64,000 nucleotides of DNA from NCBI RefSeq assembly GCF_016772275.1, contig NZ_CP065425.1, forward strand, positions 2,634,653 through 2,698,652. The letters run 5' to 3'. The position numbers and the translations under genes were made by a program. How positions within the stretch are numbered: position 1 is the stretch's first letter; every line of letters begins with the position of its first letter. Origin of the DNA: Heyndrickxia vini. Its GTDB lineage: Bacteria > Bacillota > Bacilli > Bacillales > Bacillaceae_C. Shown piece after piece: positions 37,292 through 46,384 of the stretch. The notes beneath the pieces are model-generated. The model was not told where the DNA came from, did no database searches, and saw only the letters and a program-made list of their open reading frames with translations.

Positions 37292-37314
37292 ATCTATAGT
37301 TATATTCTATAGAT
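37292..37314 (-). promoter_or_regulatory. Palindrome upstream of ylbDE
   Basis: ATCTATAG and CTATAGAT form a perfect 8-bp inverted repeat spaced by 7 AT bases, 32-54 bp upstream of ylbD. Geometry resembles an operator for a dimeric repressor; the protein is unknown. Confidence 0.45.
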
Positions 37315-37395
37315 GGTTATTTTTAATCTTTGTATTTACAATGCCTATAATAATTTATGTAAGGTTCGCGAAAAGGTGAGAACGTTTTAAAGAAA

Positions 37396-37428
37396 CAAAA
37401 AAAGCCTTTAAAAACTAAGGCTCTTTTG
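37396..37428 (-). terminator. Terminator after ylbC
   Basis: Stem AAAAGAGCCTT / AAGGCTTTTTT on the minus strand, with an 8-base loop and a long T run; 18 bp after the ylbC stop. Confidence 0.8.
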
Positions 37429-37445
37429 TTTTGTCATCGTTTGAA

Positions 37446-38513
37446 TTACTTCCACGTTTCCTCAATGAAATTTTGGGTATAATATTTTTGATATACACCA
37501 ACACCTAGATGCGTAAACTTAGGTTCCAATAACGCCTTCCTATGTCCTTCTGAATTTAACCAGCCCTCTACTGCAGAAGGGGCGTCCATATATCGTGCTG
37601 CGATATTTTCACCTGCCAATTGAAAAAAAACATGGGCGGTTTGAAGTCGTTTTTCTAAATTGCCGAATTTCGGAGATTCATGGGAAAAGTAATCTTCAAC
37701 TGCCATATCTTTACTATGGTTATAGGCTACTTCTGCTGTTTTTTGATCCCAAAGCAATTTATTTAGGTCAAACCTTTTGCGTATGATATTCGTTAAATCA
37801 AATATTTGTTTTTCACTGCCTACTTCAATCGCTCTCCAACGAGATTCAACGATTGGTGCGGGATCAATTAATCTTCCCCGATAACTCATCTCATATGGAC
37901 GCTGCTTAATAAGTGTCTCTTTATCCATAAATCGCACACTCGATAAAGTCCCTTTAAATTTATCGAATGAAAGCTGAGCATAGATTGAACCTAATGGTAC
38001 GAGAGGTCTCATATTTAAATCTTCTTCCGACAATTCAAACCGGTATGTTCCTTTATCGTATTGCACTGTAATATCAGTATCTAAAAGTAACTTTTGATAG
38101 ATATCTTGAATTTCTTCGTTAATTTTGAATGGGCTTATATTTGTTTTATTTCCAATGGCATAAATTGTTACAACCGTTCCTTTATAAACTCCAACCTGAA
38201 AATAATTGTCTTCATTATTATATATCCACCATTCATAGTCATATGCTGAAGGATCGATTCTGTTTGGTTTACCAAATTTTTTTTCTAATTTACTTGCCGG
38301 TTCTCCAATAAAAATAGATATTCCTTTATTTGGCCTTTTATACGGTTCCTTATCAACCTTTTTCTTAAGGGTTTTGTCATTATCAGACATAGGTGTTTCT
38401 TTATTGCCTGTCCCATTTAAAATATTATTTTCATTCTCAGGTTTTAAATGAAAATATAAACTGATAATAAATATGATAATTAATACGATAATCACTTTGA
38501 AAACTGTACGCAG
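37446..38513 (-). CDS. ylbC: CAP-domain protein YlbC
   Basis: A membrane-anchored or secreted protein: an N-terminal helix (VFKVIIVLIIIFIISLYF), a charged linker, a CAP-associated N-terminal domain (GISIFIGEPASKLEKKFGKPNRIDPSAYDYEWWIYN, about 70-230) and a C-terminal CAP/SCP domain (NIIRKRFDLNKLLWDQKTAEVAYNHSKDMA ... WLNSEGHRKALLEPKFTHLGVG). The role is unknown. The best-placed initiation codon is an unusual CTG at 38513, 7 bases behind AAGGAGG; the ATG at 38597 has no ribosome binding site. The start is therefore uncertain. Confidence 0.87.
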   Translation of the reverse strand: MRTVFKVIIVLIIIFIISLYFHLKPENENNILNGTGNKETPMSDNDKTLKKKVDKEPYKRPNKGISIFIGEPASKLEKKFGKPNRIDPSAYDYEWWIYNNEDNYFQVGVYKGTVVTIYAIGNKTNISPFKINEEIQDIYQKLLLDTDITVQYDKGTYRFELSEEDLNMRPLVPLGSIYAQLSFDKFKGTLSSVRFMDKETLIKQRPYEMSYRGRLIDPAPIVESRWRAIEVGSEKQIFDLTNIIRKRFDLNKLLWDQKTAEVAYNHSKDMAVEDYFSHESPKFGNLEKRLQTAHVFFQLAGENIAARYMDAPSAVEGWLNSEGHRKALLEPKFTHLGVGVYQKYYTQNFIEETWK

Positions 38514-38717
38514 ATCCTTTCCTCCTTCCAATAAATAATTTGTATAGTAAAGGTAAGATTTTTTAAAATATTTAATATGCTCTATATTATTATACATATT
38601 ATATCATTTAAACATTATGTGTTTGAAGTAAAACAATTGGTTCTTTTCATAAACTTCTCTACGATTTGAAAAATATCAGTTATGGAATTCATGATAATGG
38701 TAATCGAGGTGCATAAT

Positions 38718-38831
38718 ATGTATATAGATATTCAAGTAGTAATACTACCGATTATTCACAATGTATTCATTGCAAGAATTGGCTTTTTAGACTATTATAA
38801 GACATGTGGGAAATTGTGTATGTACTTATAA
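38718..38831 (+). CDS. Possible 37-aa small protein upstream of ylbA
   Basis: ATG at 38718 sits 6 bases behind GAGGTG and opens 37 codons. The product, MYIDIQVVILPIIHNVFIAR then GFLDYYKTCGKLCMYL, is hydrophobic with two cysteines near the C-terminus. The reading frame ends 34 bp before ylbA on the same strand, so it could be a leader or cotranscribed peptide. No homologue recalled. The remaining 200 bp to ylbC are AT-rich and I see no other feature in them. Confidence 0.35.
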   Translation: MYIDIQVVILPIIHNVFIARIGFLDYYKTCGKLCMYL

Positions 38832-38865
38832 TTTGTTCTTGGAAGTATGAGGAGGGAATAATGAT

Positions 38866-39225
38866 ATGAATTTTGAAAATATCGGCATTCAAGCATTTAA
38901 AGCGGATTTAAACAGATTAGATGATGTAATGAAGAAATACGGTATGGTTCGTGCGGAACAATGGGATTACGAACGTGCATCATATGACCGTAAATTTATT
39001 ATTAAAGAAGGTACATATTATCTTCGTGTCCAAGCTTATGCAGTTGAAGGCGATGTAGATACATTCGATGCATTAATGCAATTAATGACACCTATTTTGG
39101 GTAAACATTATTATCCACACGGTGTTGAGTATGGTGATGATGAAGTTTATCCTACACATTTAGTAAAGCAATGTGAGCAAATTCTTACAAACTTGAAAAA
39201 AGAAATTGAAGCTTTTGCTGAATAA
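38866..39225 (+). CDS. ylbA: YugN-like family protein (YlbA)
   Basis: A 119-residue cytosolic protein of the YugN-like family: MNFENIGIQAFKADLNRLDDVMKKYG, AEQWDYERASYDRKF, TYYLRVQAYAVEGDVD and LGKHYYPHGVEYGDDEVYP. The function is unknown. Position at the ylbC/cta boundary suggests the counterpart of B. subtilis ylbA. The ATG is behind GAGGAGGG. ylbB, the CBS-domain gene expected next to it, is absent. Confidence 0.85.
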   Translation: MNFENIGIQAFKADLNRLDDVMKKYGMVRAEQWDYERASYDRKFIIKEGTYYLRVQAYAVEGDVDTFDALMQLMTPILGKHYYPHGVEYGDDEVYPTHLVKQCEQILTNLKKEIEAFAE

Positions 39226-39231
39226 TCATAC

Positions 39232-39262
39232 AAAAAACAGTGCAGATTCCTGCACTGTTTTT
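39232..39262. terminator. Bidirectional terminator, ylbA / DUF420 gene
   Basis: Stem AAAACAGTGCA / TGCACTGTTTT with a 6-base loop, T-rich downstream on the plus strand. Confidence 0.85.
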
Positions 39263-39265
39263 AAT

Positions 39266-39727
39266 TTAAGTTCCTAATATAGCTTTTATGACAGAAGTCG
39301 TTTCTCCTCCATGATAAAATACATATAGAAGAAAATACACGACAACGCCAGTTATTCCAGTAAAGAACCAAATAATACTTGTAATTGGACCAAGTTTGCG
39401 GTGAAATGATAATCGATTTTTGTAACCTGTCCACAAAGAAATGATTCCAAACACAGCCCCAATTGTTGCTAATGTAATATGGAAGATTAAAAAAATTGTA
39501 TAGTATATTTTTATACTATCCGGGCCACCAAATGAAGTATTTCCAATAAATATCGTTCTTGATGCATAAATGATAAAAAATATAACCGCAAAGATGGCAG
39601 CTAGTGTCATCATTTTTTTATGCTGATCGATTTTTTTCCTGCGAATTAAGTTCCAACCAATAGCGACAAAAATAGCACTGATTACTATGCATGATGTACT
39701 AATTGTTGGTAATATAGGAATTGTCAT
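39266..39727 (-). CDS. DUF420 (CtaM/YozB-like) membrane protein
   Basis: A 153-residue protein with four to five hydrophobic helices and conserved histidines in the third and fifth helices (FHITLATIGAVFG, RKLGPITSIIWFFTGITG...YHGG). DUF420 proteins include S. aureus CtaM, which is needed for maturation of heme A-type oxidases, and B. subtilis YozB. Its place right after ctaG supports a role in oxidase assembly. ATG start behind GGAG. B. subtilis has its homologue elsewhere, so clustering here is informative. Confidence 0.88.
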   Translation of the reverse strand: MTIPILPTISTSCIVISAIFVAIGWNLIRRKKIDQHKKMMTLAAIFAVIFFIIYASRTIFIGNTSFGGPDSIKIYYTIFLIFHITLATIGAVFGIISLWTGYKNRLSFHRKLGPITSIIWFFTGITGVVVYFLLYVFYHGGETTSVIKAILGT

Positions 39728-39791
39728 ATTTTCTCCTCACATTTTCATGTTATATGTATAGATAGAGTATATCCTCTATCCTATTTCTACA

Positions 39792-40703
39792 TTATTCAGT
39801 CGGTTGTGGATGTTGTGACATCATTAAATTTTTTGTCATTTCCTCTGCTTCTTGCTGATCCTTTTTGAACCATTTATAGAATATACTTGCTAGTACGATT
39901 CCATAAATAACTTCCTGAACTAGTTTCATAATAATTGCGCCAAGTTGTTGATCTTCTACTACTGGAAGTTTTGAAAATAACTCTGGTCCGCTTAAGTTAA
40001 GGCCAGCTAACGTATCTGTTGGAACACATAACGCCATTGCTTGGAGCCAAAGAGCACCGTTAGAATAGGTCTCATATAATGGTTTTCCAGCAAAGATTAA
40101 TATCCCACATGCTGGAGTAAGCAATATTGCGCTTGAAAATAAATACCCAACACGTTTTAAGCCGTTTAATTGCTTTTGACCAGGTAATGTATTTATTAAT
40201 GGCCACCACATAAACAAGGCAAGCAAAAATAGCGACATAGTATATGCACTGTGTGCTGTCTCACTCATTTTTATCTTATCAAATATGAATGGAATATGAT
40301 AAAACGAAAAAGCCACATTAAATAGAATAACTGCTAGAACTGGATTTGTAAAAAATCGAAAAATCGTTTTTATTACTGGAAGCCTTAAAAATGCTTCCCA
40401 AAGCCAATTCGGGATACTTAGCATGAGTAAAGGTGTCATGATCATTAATAAAATTGACATTTGAACCATGTGATAAGTAAACATAATGTGGGCCAAAAGA
40501 TCAATTGGTGAACCTTTTACCAGGTAGAGCAAAAGCATTGAAATAATGAAATAAATCGCTTGTTTTCGTTTTAACGGTTCACTATTTTTAAAATCTTTTC
40601 TCCACTTTGTTGTAATTAAAAAGTATAAAACTGACATAAATAGAATCGTTATAATAAAAAACGGACTCCATAATGCTTGGAAACCAAATATGCTTAAAGG
40701 CAT
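39792..40703 (-). CDS. ctaG: Cytochrome c oxidase assembly factor CtaG
   Basis: A 303-residue polytopic protein (seven hydrophobic helices) of the caa3-type CtaG family. It shows FGFQALWSPFFI at the start, HIMFTYHMVQMSILLMI and the late segment LSGPELFSKLPVVEDQQLGAIIMKLVQE. It is required for active caa3 oxidase in B. subtilis, probably in copper delivery. ATG at 40703 follows GAGGTGA with 8-base spacing. It lies after the ctaF terminator, so it may be transcribed separately. Confidence 0.94.
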   Translation of the reverse strand: MPLSIFGFQALWSPFFIITILFMSVLYFLITTKWRKDFKNSEPLKRKQAIYFIISMLLLYLVKGSPIDLLAHIMFTYHMVQMSILLMIMTPLLMLSIPNWLWEAFLRLPVIKTIFRFFTNPVLAVILFNVAFSFYHIPFIFDKIKMSETAHSAYTMSLFLLALFMWWPLINTLPGQKQLNGLKRVGYLFSSAILLTPACGILIFAGKPLYETYSNGALWLQAMALCVPTDTLAGLNLSGPELFSKLPVVEDQQLGAIIMKLVQEVIYGIVLASIFYKWFKKDQQEAEEMTKNLMMSQHPQPTE

Positions 40704-40861
40704 TGCCTTCACCTCTTTTTATATTTTGTACAAGTCTACCATCTTTACGTTGTACAAGTAAATGTTGATTCCTCACTTTTCATTATACTTTTGTAAAAAC
40801 GAATCTTCAATGTTCCATGTTGACAATCTATTGACAGTTTACACATGAGATATATTTCTTC

Positions 40862-40892
40862 AAAAAAATCCAGTCTTTCGACTGGATTTTTT
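40862..40892 (-). terminator. Terminator after ctaF
   Basis: A 12-bp stem AAAAATCCAGTC / GACTGGATTTTT with a 5-base loop, flanked by T on the minus strand. It ends the ctaBCDEF operon. Confidence 0.85.
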
Positions 40893-40893
40893 C

Positions 40894-41226
40894 TTACCAC
40901 CATACAATTGTAAAGAATGTTAACAATGTTAAAAATCCGACTAAAGCTCCTGAGAAAAGGAAGAGCTGTGGAGCTTCATGTCCTTTATGGCTCATATGCA
41001 TAAAATAATATAACTGGAATATTACTTGCACAACTGCCATTAAAAGAATGACCGGAATCGTAAACCATTTTGATAAGTCAGCTGCAACCGCACCGAAAGC
41101 TATGAGAGTTAATAAAATCATCAAGACAAATGAAACAACTTGATATTTCATTTCCTCCGCGCTTTTTCTACGACGATAATCATAGTCTACTCTTGGGTTG
41201 CCGGTATTTATTTGTTCGTTTGTCAT
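40894..41226 (-). CDS. ctaF: Cytochrome c oxidase subunit IV
   Basis: Small subunit of caa3 oxidase, 110 residues with three membrane helices. The loop FQLYYFMHMSHKGHE between helices 2 and 3 is characteristic of bacterial subunit IVB (CtaF/QoxD-like). The ATG lies 5 bp after the ctaE stop. Last gene of the operon, followed at once by the terminator. Confidence 0.96.
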   Translation of the reverse strand: MTNEQINTGNPRVDYDYRRRKSAEEMKYQVVSFVLMILLTLIAFGAVAADLSKWFTIPVILLMAVVQVIFQLYYFMHMSHKGHEAPQLFLFSGALVGFLTLLTFFTIVWW

Positions 41227-41230
41227 ATTC

Positions 41231-41860
41231 TTATCCCACCATTCCCATTAAGTATACGACTGTGAAGATGAACACCCATACAACGTCAATGAAATGCCAA
41301 TAAAGACTTGCAACATAAAATTTAGGAGCGTTGTATAGATCCAAACCACGACCTGCATTACGAATCATTAGTGACAAGATCCAACATAATCCAAAAGCAA
41401 CGTGGGCACCATGGAAACCAACCAAAGTATAGAAGGCTGAACCAAATGCACTGCTAGTAAATGTATGATGGAAGTGATTTACGTAATGATTAAATTCATA
41501 AATTTCCGTACCAAGGAATGCAGCACCTAATAGTACAGTTACTAATAACCAAGCTTGCATTTTTTTAAATGCAAAGTTTTTCATGTGATACATTGCATAT
41601 ACACTAGTAATTGAACTTGTCAATAACAGCATCGTTGCAATAAATGATAATGGTAATTCAAATAGGTCTTTTGCATGCGCCATTGATGGGTCAGGCACTT
41701 TATCCTTTAAAGCAATATATGTTGCAAATAGGGAGGCGAATAACACCGTTTCGCCGCCAAGGAATAACCAGAAACCTAAAAATTTGTTCTTCCCTTCGAG
41801 GGTTGCCTTTTCAGGTGCTTCAGGCCATGTTTTTGGTGTAAACTTCTCTTCAACATGCAT
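41231..41860 (-). CDS. ctaE: Cytochrome c oxidase subunit III
   Basis: A 209-residue, five-helix subunit of caa3 oxidase. Family segments are GFWLFLGGETVLFASLFATY near the start and LVGFHGAHVAFGLCWIL, ending with YWHFIDVVWVFIFTVVYLMG. The ATG directly abuts the ctaD stop codon, with its AAGGGGG site inside ctaD, so the two are translationally coupled. Compact bacterial form, lacking the first two helices of longer subunit III proteins. Confidence 0.97.
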   Translation of the reverse strand: MHVEEKFTPKTWPEAPEKATLEGKNKFLGFWLFLGGETVLFASLFATYIALKDKVPDPSMAHAKDLFELPLSFIATMLLLTSSITSVYAMYHMKNFAFKKMQAWLLVTVLLGAAFLGTEIYEFNHYVNHFHHTFTSSAFGSAFYTLVGFHGAHVAFGLCWILSLMIRNAGRGLDLYNAPKFYVASLYWHFIDVVWVFIFTVVYLMGMVG

Positions 41861-43738
41861 TTACGCCTTAACCCCCTTATCGTTATCATCTTCAATTAGT
41901 TCTTCTTTATGAATATGGAAACCATGATCATCTTTAAGAGAACGTATTAACATAGATCCTAATGCAATCGCTAATCCAATAATTAACACAGGAATTCCCC
42001 AAGTATTTCCTTCATCTCCGTGATACATTGCGCCAAATGCTGCAATAAATAATCCTAATGAAATGAATACTGGCAAAATTGATCCATTTGGCATATGGAT
42101 GTCACCAAGTGGTTCTGCTGGTGTTAATTCTTTTTTACCTTCCATTTTTTCAATCCACCAAGTGTCAATACCACGAACTAATGGAAGTTGTTTAAAGTTA
42201 TAGAAAGGCGGTGGTGATGGGATTGCCCATTCAAGCGTACGTCCATCTCCCCAAGGGTCATTTCCAACTCTTTTGTTACGAACAGATGTCACAACAATAT
42301 TAATTAACATGACAATAACACCGAATGCCATAAACGCTGCACCGATTGAGCTTACTAAGTTACCAGTTTCAAGCCCTTGATTTGGAAGGAACTTCCAAAT
42401 ACGACGTGGCATACCCATTAGACCTAAGAAATGTTGAATAAAGAATGTTAAATGGAAACCAATTAGGAATGTCCAGAAAGTGATTTTTCCTAATGTTTCA
42501 TTTAGCATTGTTCCAAACATTTTTGGCCAATAGAATTGAGTTCCGGCTAATAATGCGAATACTACACCACCAACAATTACATAGTGGAAGTGAGCTACTA
42601 CGAAATAAGTATCATGATATTGATAATCCGCTGGCGCAGCTGCAAGCATTACACCTGTTACCCCACCCATTAAGAATGAAGGAATGAATGCTGCTGCCCA
42701 TAACATTGGCGTTGTAAATTTAATATTACCGCCCCACATTGTTAATAGCCAGTTGAATATTTTCATACCCGTTGGAATAGCGATCGTCATTGTTGCAACC
42801 GCAAAGATTGCATTTGCAATATTACCTAGACCAACTGTAAACATATGGTGAGCCCAAACCATGAAACCAAGGAATCCGATCAAGACTGTCGCAAACACCA
42901 TTGATGAATAACCGAACAATCTTTTTCTTGAGAATACTGCAAAGATTTCCGAGAAAATACCGAATGCAGGTAAGATCAAGATATAAACTTCTGGGTGTCC
43001 GAAAATCCAGAATAAATGTTCCCAAATAATTGTATTACCGCCGCCGGCAACTTCAAAGAACTGAGCGCCAAACATACGGTCAAATGTTAACATGAACATC
43101 CCTACTGTTAGTGGAGGGAAGGCAAATAAAATTAATGCAGATGTTACAAAAGTTGTCCAAGTAAACATTGGCATACGCATATATGTCATACCTGGCGCAC
43201 GCATATTAATAATGGTAACTAAGAAGTTAATTCCACCCATTAATGTACCAAAACCTGTGATCTGTAAACCTAATGCGTAGAAATCCACCCCATGTCCCGG
43301 TGATGCCAATGACAATGAAGCATATGAAGTCCAACCTGCATCAGGAGCGCCACCTAAGAACCATGATAAGTTAATGAATACTCCCCCAAAGAAAAACAAC
43401 CAAAATCCTAGTGAGTTAACAAATGGGAACGCAACATCGCGTGCACCGATTTGTAACGGCATGACCGCATTCATAAATGCGAATACAAGTGGCATTGCCG
43501 CCAAGAATATCATGGTTGTACCATGCATTGTGAGAACTTCGTTATAAAGACCAGCGCTGACAAAGTTACTATCAGGAAGTGCAAGCTGGATACGAATGAT
43601 CATTGCTTCAATACCACCGATTAAAAAGAACAATCCCCCTGCAATTAAATAAAGAATTGCGATCTTTTTATGGTCTACTGTTGTTAAATAGTCCCATATG
43701 GTAGCACCAAAGCCTTTTTTCTGAGCTTTACTACTCAC
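41861..43738 (-). CDS. ctaD: Cytochrome c oxidase subunit I
   Basis: Catalytic heme-copper subunit of the caa3 terminal oxidase, 625 residues. Ligand motifs are present: MHGTTMIFL (low-spin heme His), WIFGHPEVYILILPAFG (CuB His and cross-linked Tyr), WAHHMFTVG (CuB pair) and VAHFHYVIVGG (heme ligands). The acidic C-terminal extension past helix 12 has two further hydrophobic segments, as in B. subtilis CtaD. It follows ctaC by 32 bp. Confidence 0.98.
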   Translation of the reverse strand: MSSKAQKKGFGATIWDYLTTVDHKKIAILYLIAGGLFFLIGGIEAMIIRIQLALPDSNFVSAGLYNEVLTMHGTTMIFLAAMPLVFAFMNAVMPLQIGARDVAFPFVNSLGFWLFFFGGVFINLSWFLGGAPDAGWTSYASLSLASPGHGVDFYALGLQITGFGTLMGGINFLVTIINMRAPGMTYMRMPMFTWTTFVTSALILFAFPPLTVGMFMLTFDRMFGAQFFEVAGGGNTIIWEHLFWIFGHPEVYILILPAFGIFSEIFAVFSRKRLFGYSSMVFATVLIGFLGFMVWAHHMFTVGLGNIANAIFAVATMTIAIPTGMKIFNWLLTMWGGNIKFTTPMLWAAAFIPSFLMGGVTGVMLAAAPADYQYHDTYFVVAHFHYVIVGGVVFALLAGTQFYWPKMFGTMLNETLGKITFWTFLIGFHLTFFIQHFLGLMGMPRRIWKFLPNQGLETGNLVSSIGAAFMAFGVIVMLINIVVTSVRNKRVGNDPWGDGRTLEWAIPSPPPFYNFKQLPLVRGIDTWWIEKMEGKKELTPAEPLGDIHMPNGSILPVFISLGLFIAAFGAMYHGDEGNTWGIPVLIIGLAIALGSMLIRSLKDDHGFHIHKEELIEDDNDKGVKA

Positions 43739-43770
43739 AGTTAAACCTCCCTTTATGCCTTAATAACCAA

Positions 43771-44865
43771 TTATTGTTGTACTTTTAATCCCATTAAATA
43801 TTCAGCTAATGCATCTAAATCTTGATCAGACAAGTTTTTAAATGCAGGCATTTTATTTCCTGGTTTATAAGCTTGTGGATCTTTAACCCATTTTTTTATA
43901 TTTTCTTTATTATGATCTAAGATACCTGCTACACGTTCACGTTCACCAAAATCAGTTAAGTTTGGTGCTCTACGTGCTGCTTCAGGTGTTGAATTATCCG
44001 GTGAAACCGCATGACAGCTAATACAAGCTACATCTTTACTCTTAAAGATTTCTTCTCCACGTACGGCTAAGTCAGTGGTCGGTTTTACGCCCTCTTTTCC
44101 AACACTTTTCATATCCTTAACCCATTGTGTAAAGTCATCTTGTGACATCGGTTTAACTTTAAAATCCATTAAAGCATGTGACGGTCCGCAAAGTTCAGCA
44201 CATTTTCCATAAAATACGTCGCCAGCTTCTTTTGCTTTTTGACTATCAAATTTCAGCCAAAATTTATTGACATTATCGACATTCGTATCGATTTTCCCAC
44301 CAACAGAAGGAATCCAGAATGAATGCTTAACATCGGATGATTTTAAAGAAAAATACACTTTTTGATCAGTAGGAACGACTAAATCTTGACTTGTAACAAT
44401 TCCTAAGCCAGGATATTCGAATTCCCACCAGTATAGATTCGAGCGAACGTTGACAACCAGCTCTTTTGGCTTACCATCTTTGTCCTTTTTCTCCATTGCA
44501 GCCGTATCACCTAAATTGAATGTAGCTGCAACTACTGGTATTGCAAGAACAAGTAATAGAATAATCGGAATAACTGTCCAAATAATTTCAAGAACATGAT
44601 TTCCTTCCACTTGTTTTGGTATCATGTTTTCTTTTGCTTTTGTCCGGCGGAAGCGAATTATTGCAACAACGAAAATAACTACTACTACAGCAATTACAAT
44701 TACCATAATGCCAGTACTCAACAACATTAAATCAAATTGCTTTTGAGCTACTTCACCCGCTGGCTTTAGTGTTGATAAGAATGGCTCACCACCACAGCCG
44801 GAAAGAGCTAGCGCTAATACAGCAAATACTGAGACTAGACGCCATTTTTTCAGCCATTGTTTCAT
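43771..44865 (-). CDS. ctaC: Cytochrome c oxidase subunit II with fused cytochrome c domain
   Basis: A 364-residue lipoprotein: signal peptide ending in ALSGCGG (lipid Cys at about residue 24), two membrane helices, the CuA cupredoxin domain with the CxxxC ligands in GKCAELCGPSHALM, and a C-terminal cytochrome c domain with CISCH (about 278-282). This fused c domain defines caa3 oxidase, which takes electrons from cytochrome c. First structural subunit after ctaB. Confidence 0.97.
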   Translation of the reverse strand: MKQWLKKWRLVSVFAVLALALSGCGGEPFLSTLKPAGEVAQKQFDLMLLSTGIMVIVIAVVVVIFVVAIIRFRRTKAKENMIPKQVEGNHVLEIIWTVIPIILLLVLAIPVVAATFNLGDTAAMEKKDKDGKPKELVVNVRSNLYWWEFEYPGLGIVTSQDLVVPTDQKVYFSLKSSDVKHSFWIPSVGGKIDTNVDNVNKFWLKFDSQKAKEAGDVFYGKCAELCGPSHALMDFKVKPMSQDDFTQWVKDMKSVGKEGVKPTTDLAVRGEEIFKSKDVACISCHAVSPDNSTPEAARRAPNLTDFGERERVAGILDHNKENIKKWVKDPQAYKPGNKMPAFKNLSDQDLDALAEYLMGLKVQQ

Positions 44866-44957
44866 AGCTTAATCAAACCCCACTTTCATTTTATGTCTTT
44901 AGTTAACAAGGACTGTAATATATATGGATTTCTTTAAAAAAGAAAGAATTCCCAAAG

Positions 44958-45869
44958 TTAAATAACGGTAAAGATTACCATTGCAACAAACAAAATTGTT
45001 AGATAATTTAATGAATACACAAACATCATTCTAGCCCATTTTATATCATCTTTCATTTTAAAACCATAAATCCCCATTACTAACCAGCCTATATTAAATA
45101 GAGTAGCAATAATAAAGAATGTTATGCCTAATGGTAGAAGAAAAAATGGCAATGGCAGTAAACAGGCCACCCATATTACGATATGACGTTTAGTCACTTC
45201 AAACCCTTTTACTACTGGTAACATTGGAATATTTGCTGCACGGTATTCCTCACAACGCTTCATTGCCAAAGCATAAAAATGAGGCGGCTGCCAAATAAAC
45301 ATCATCAAAAAGAGAACCCATGCAATCGTATCTAAATTTGGATCTACAGCTGCCCAACCAATTAAAGGTGGAACTGCACCTGATATACTGCCAACAATCG
45401 TATTACTTACATATAAACGTTTAGACCACATAGAATACAAAACAACATAACTGAAAATACCAATAATACCAATTATCCCTGCTGTGATTGATGTCATAAA
45501 TAAAAGGACTGTTCCAAGTGTAATAAAAGAAAATCCAATCGTTAATACTTTAGCACCGCTCATTTTGCCTGTTACCGTCGGTCTTGATTTCGTCCTACTC
45601 ATAATAGGATCAATATCACGGTCAATGAAATTATTAATACTGCATGAACCTGCGATAATTAAAGCTGACCCAAGTAAAGTAAGAATGACAATATGTATTG
45701 ACTCCAAAAAATGTTGATTAGTAAATACTAATGCCAGCCACAGACCAGTAAAAGTAGTTATTAGATTTGAATTAACGATGCCTATTTTAATTAAAGATAA
45801 AAAATCTTTAATCGCCGTTGTTTCCGGAATGTTTGTTTTTTCAATATCTATCACTCGACTATTTGACAT
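44958..45869 (-). CDS. ctaB: Protoheme IX farnesyltransferase (heme O synthase)
   Basis: Membrane prenyltransferase that adds farnesyl to heme B, making heme O for CtaA. The 303-residue, nine-helix protein has the UbiA-type Asp motifs [23 protein letters not shown] and later [27 protein letters not shown] at 45869 follows GGGGGGAG; the in-frame ATG at 45923 has no site and adds residues foreign to the family. Divergent from ctaA and first of ctaBCDEF. Confidence 0.97.
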   Translation of the reverse strand: MSNSRVIDIEKTNIPETTAIKDFLSLIKIGIVNSNLITTFTGLWLALVFTNQHFLESIHIVILTLLGSALIIAGSCSINNFIDRDIDPIMSRTKSRPTVTGKMSGAKVLTIGFSFITLGTVLLFMTSITAGIIGIIGIFSYVVLYSMWSKRLYVSNTIVGSISGAVPPLIGWAAVDPNLDTIAWVLFLMMFIWQPPHFYALAMKRCEEYRAANIPMLPVVKGFEVTKRHIVIWVACLLPLPFFLLPLGITFFIIATLFNIGWLVMGIYGFKMKDDIKWARMMFVYSLNYLTILFVAMVIFTVI

Positions 45870-46116
45870 TCGCTCCCCCCCTCGTTTGAAATAAACAACA
45901 TATATAATATTACTATAAAACAAATTTTACCGTTTTTCTATAATCCAGCGAATTTTCGCTAATTGTTCACTTTTACCCTTATTATGTACCTTGTTTTATT
46001 ATATATGTCATTCTTCTAGTTTCAGTTTACCACAATCTCCGAAAAATAGACTTTTAATATAGGCAGAAGAGATTTTTTCTCCATCAATTCCATATTAAAA
46101 CATATCTTTATTATTT

Positions 46117-46169
46117 TTTGTGAATAATTTTCGACGGTTTTATGTCTATTTTGTGTCGTGAATTATTCA
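46117..46169 (+). promoter_or_regulatory. Putative ResD box pair in the ctaB-ctaA intergenic region
   Basis: This lies in the 515-bp gap between the divergent ctaB and ctaA starts. TTTGTGAAT at 46117-46125 equals the ResD consensus as I recall it, and GTCGTGAAT at 46155-46163 matches 7 of 9. The two sites are parts of a larger inverted repeat (46121-46135 and 46155-46169, 13 of 15 bases). A second inverted repeat TGTTACA/TGTAACA is at 46227-46261. ResD controls ctaA in B. subtilis. I see no small gene in the rest of the gap. Confidence 0.5.
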
Positions 46170-46384
46170 TATACTAGAACCGATCTCATTTTCTATAAGA
46201 TTTTTTAATTCAGGATTAGCCAAATTTGTTACATTATTAAAATGATGAATGAATTGTAACATTTTATCGGTTGTCTTTTTTAAGGCTTTTAGGTACTATC
46301 ATTAAGTGTATTAGATTAATTCATATCGGTTGGACATCATACTTTATTATGATCTTTTGGTCATATGAAATATTAGGTAAGTAG

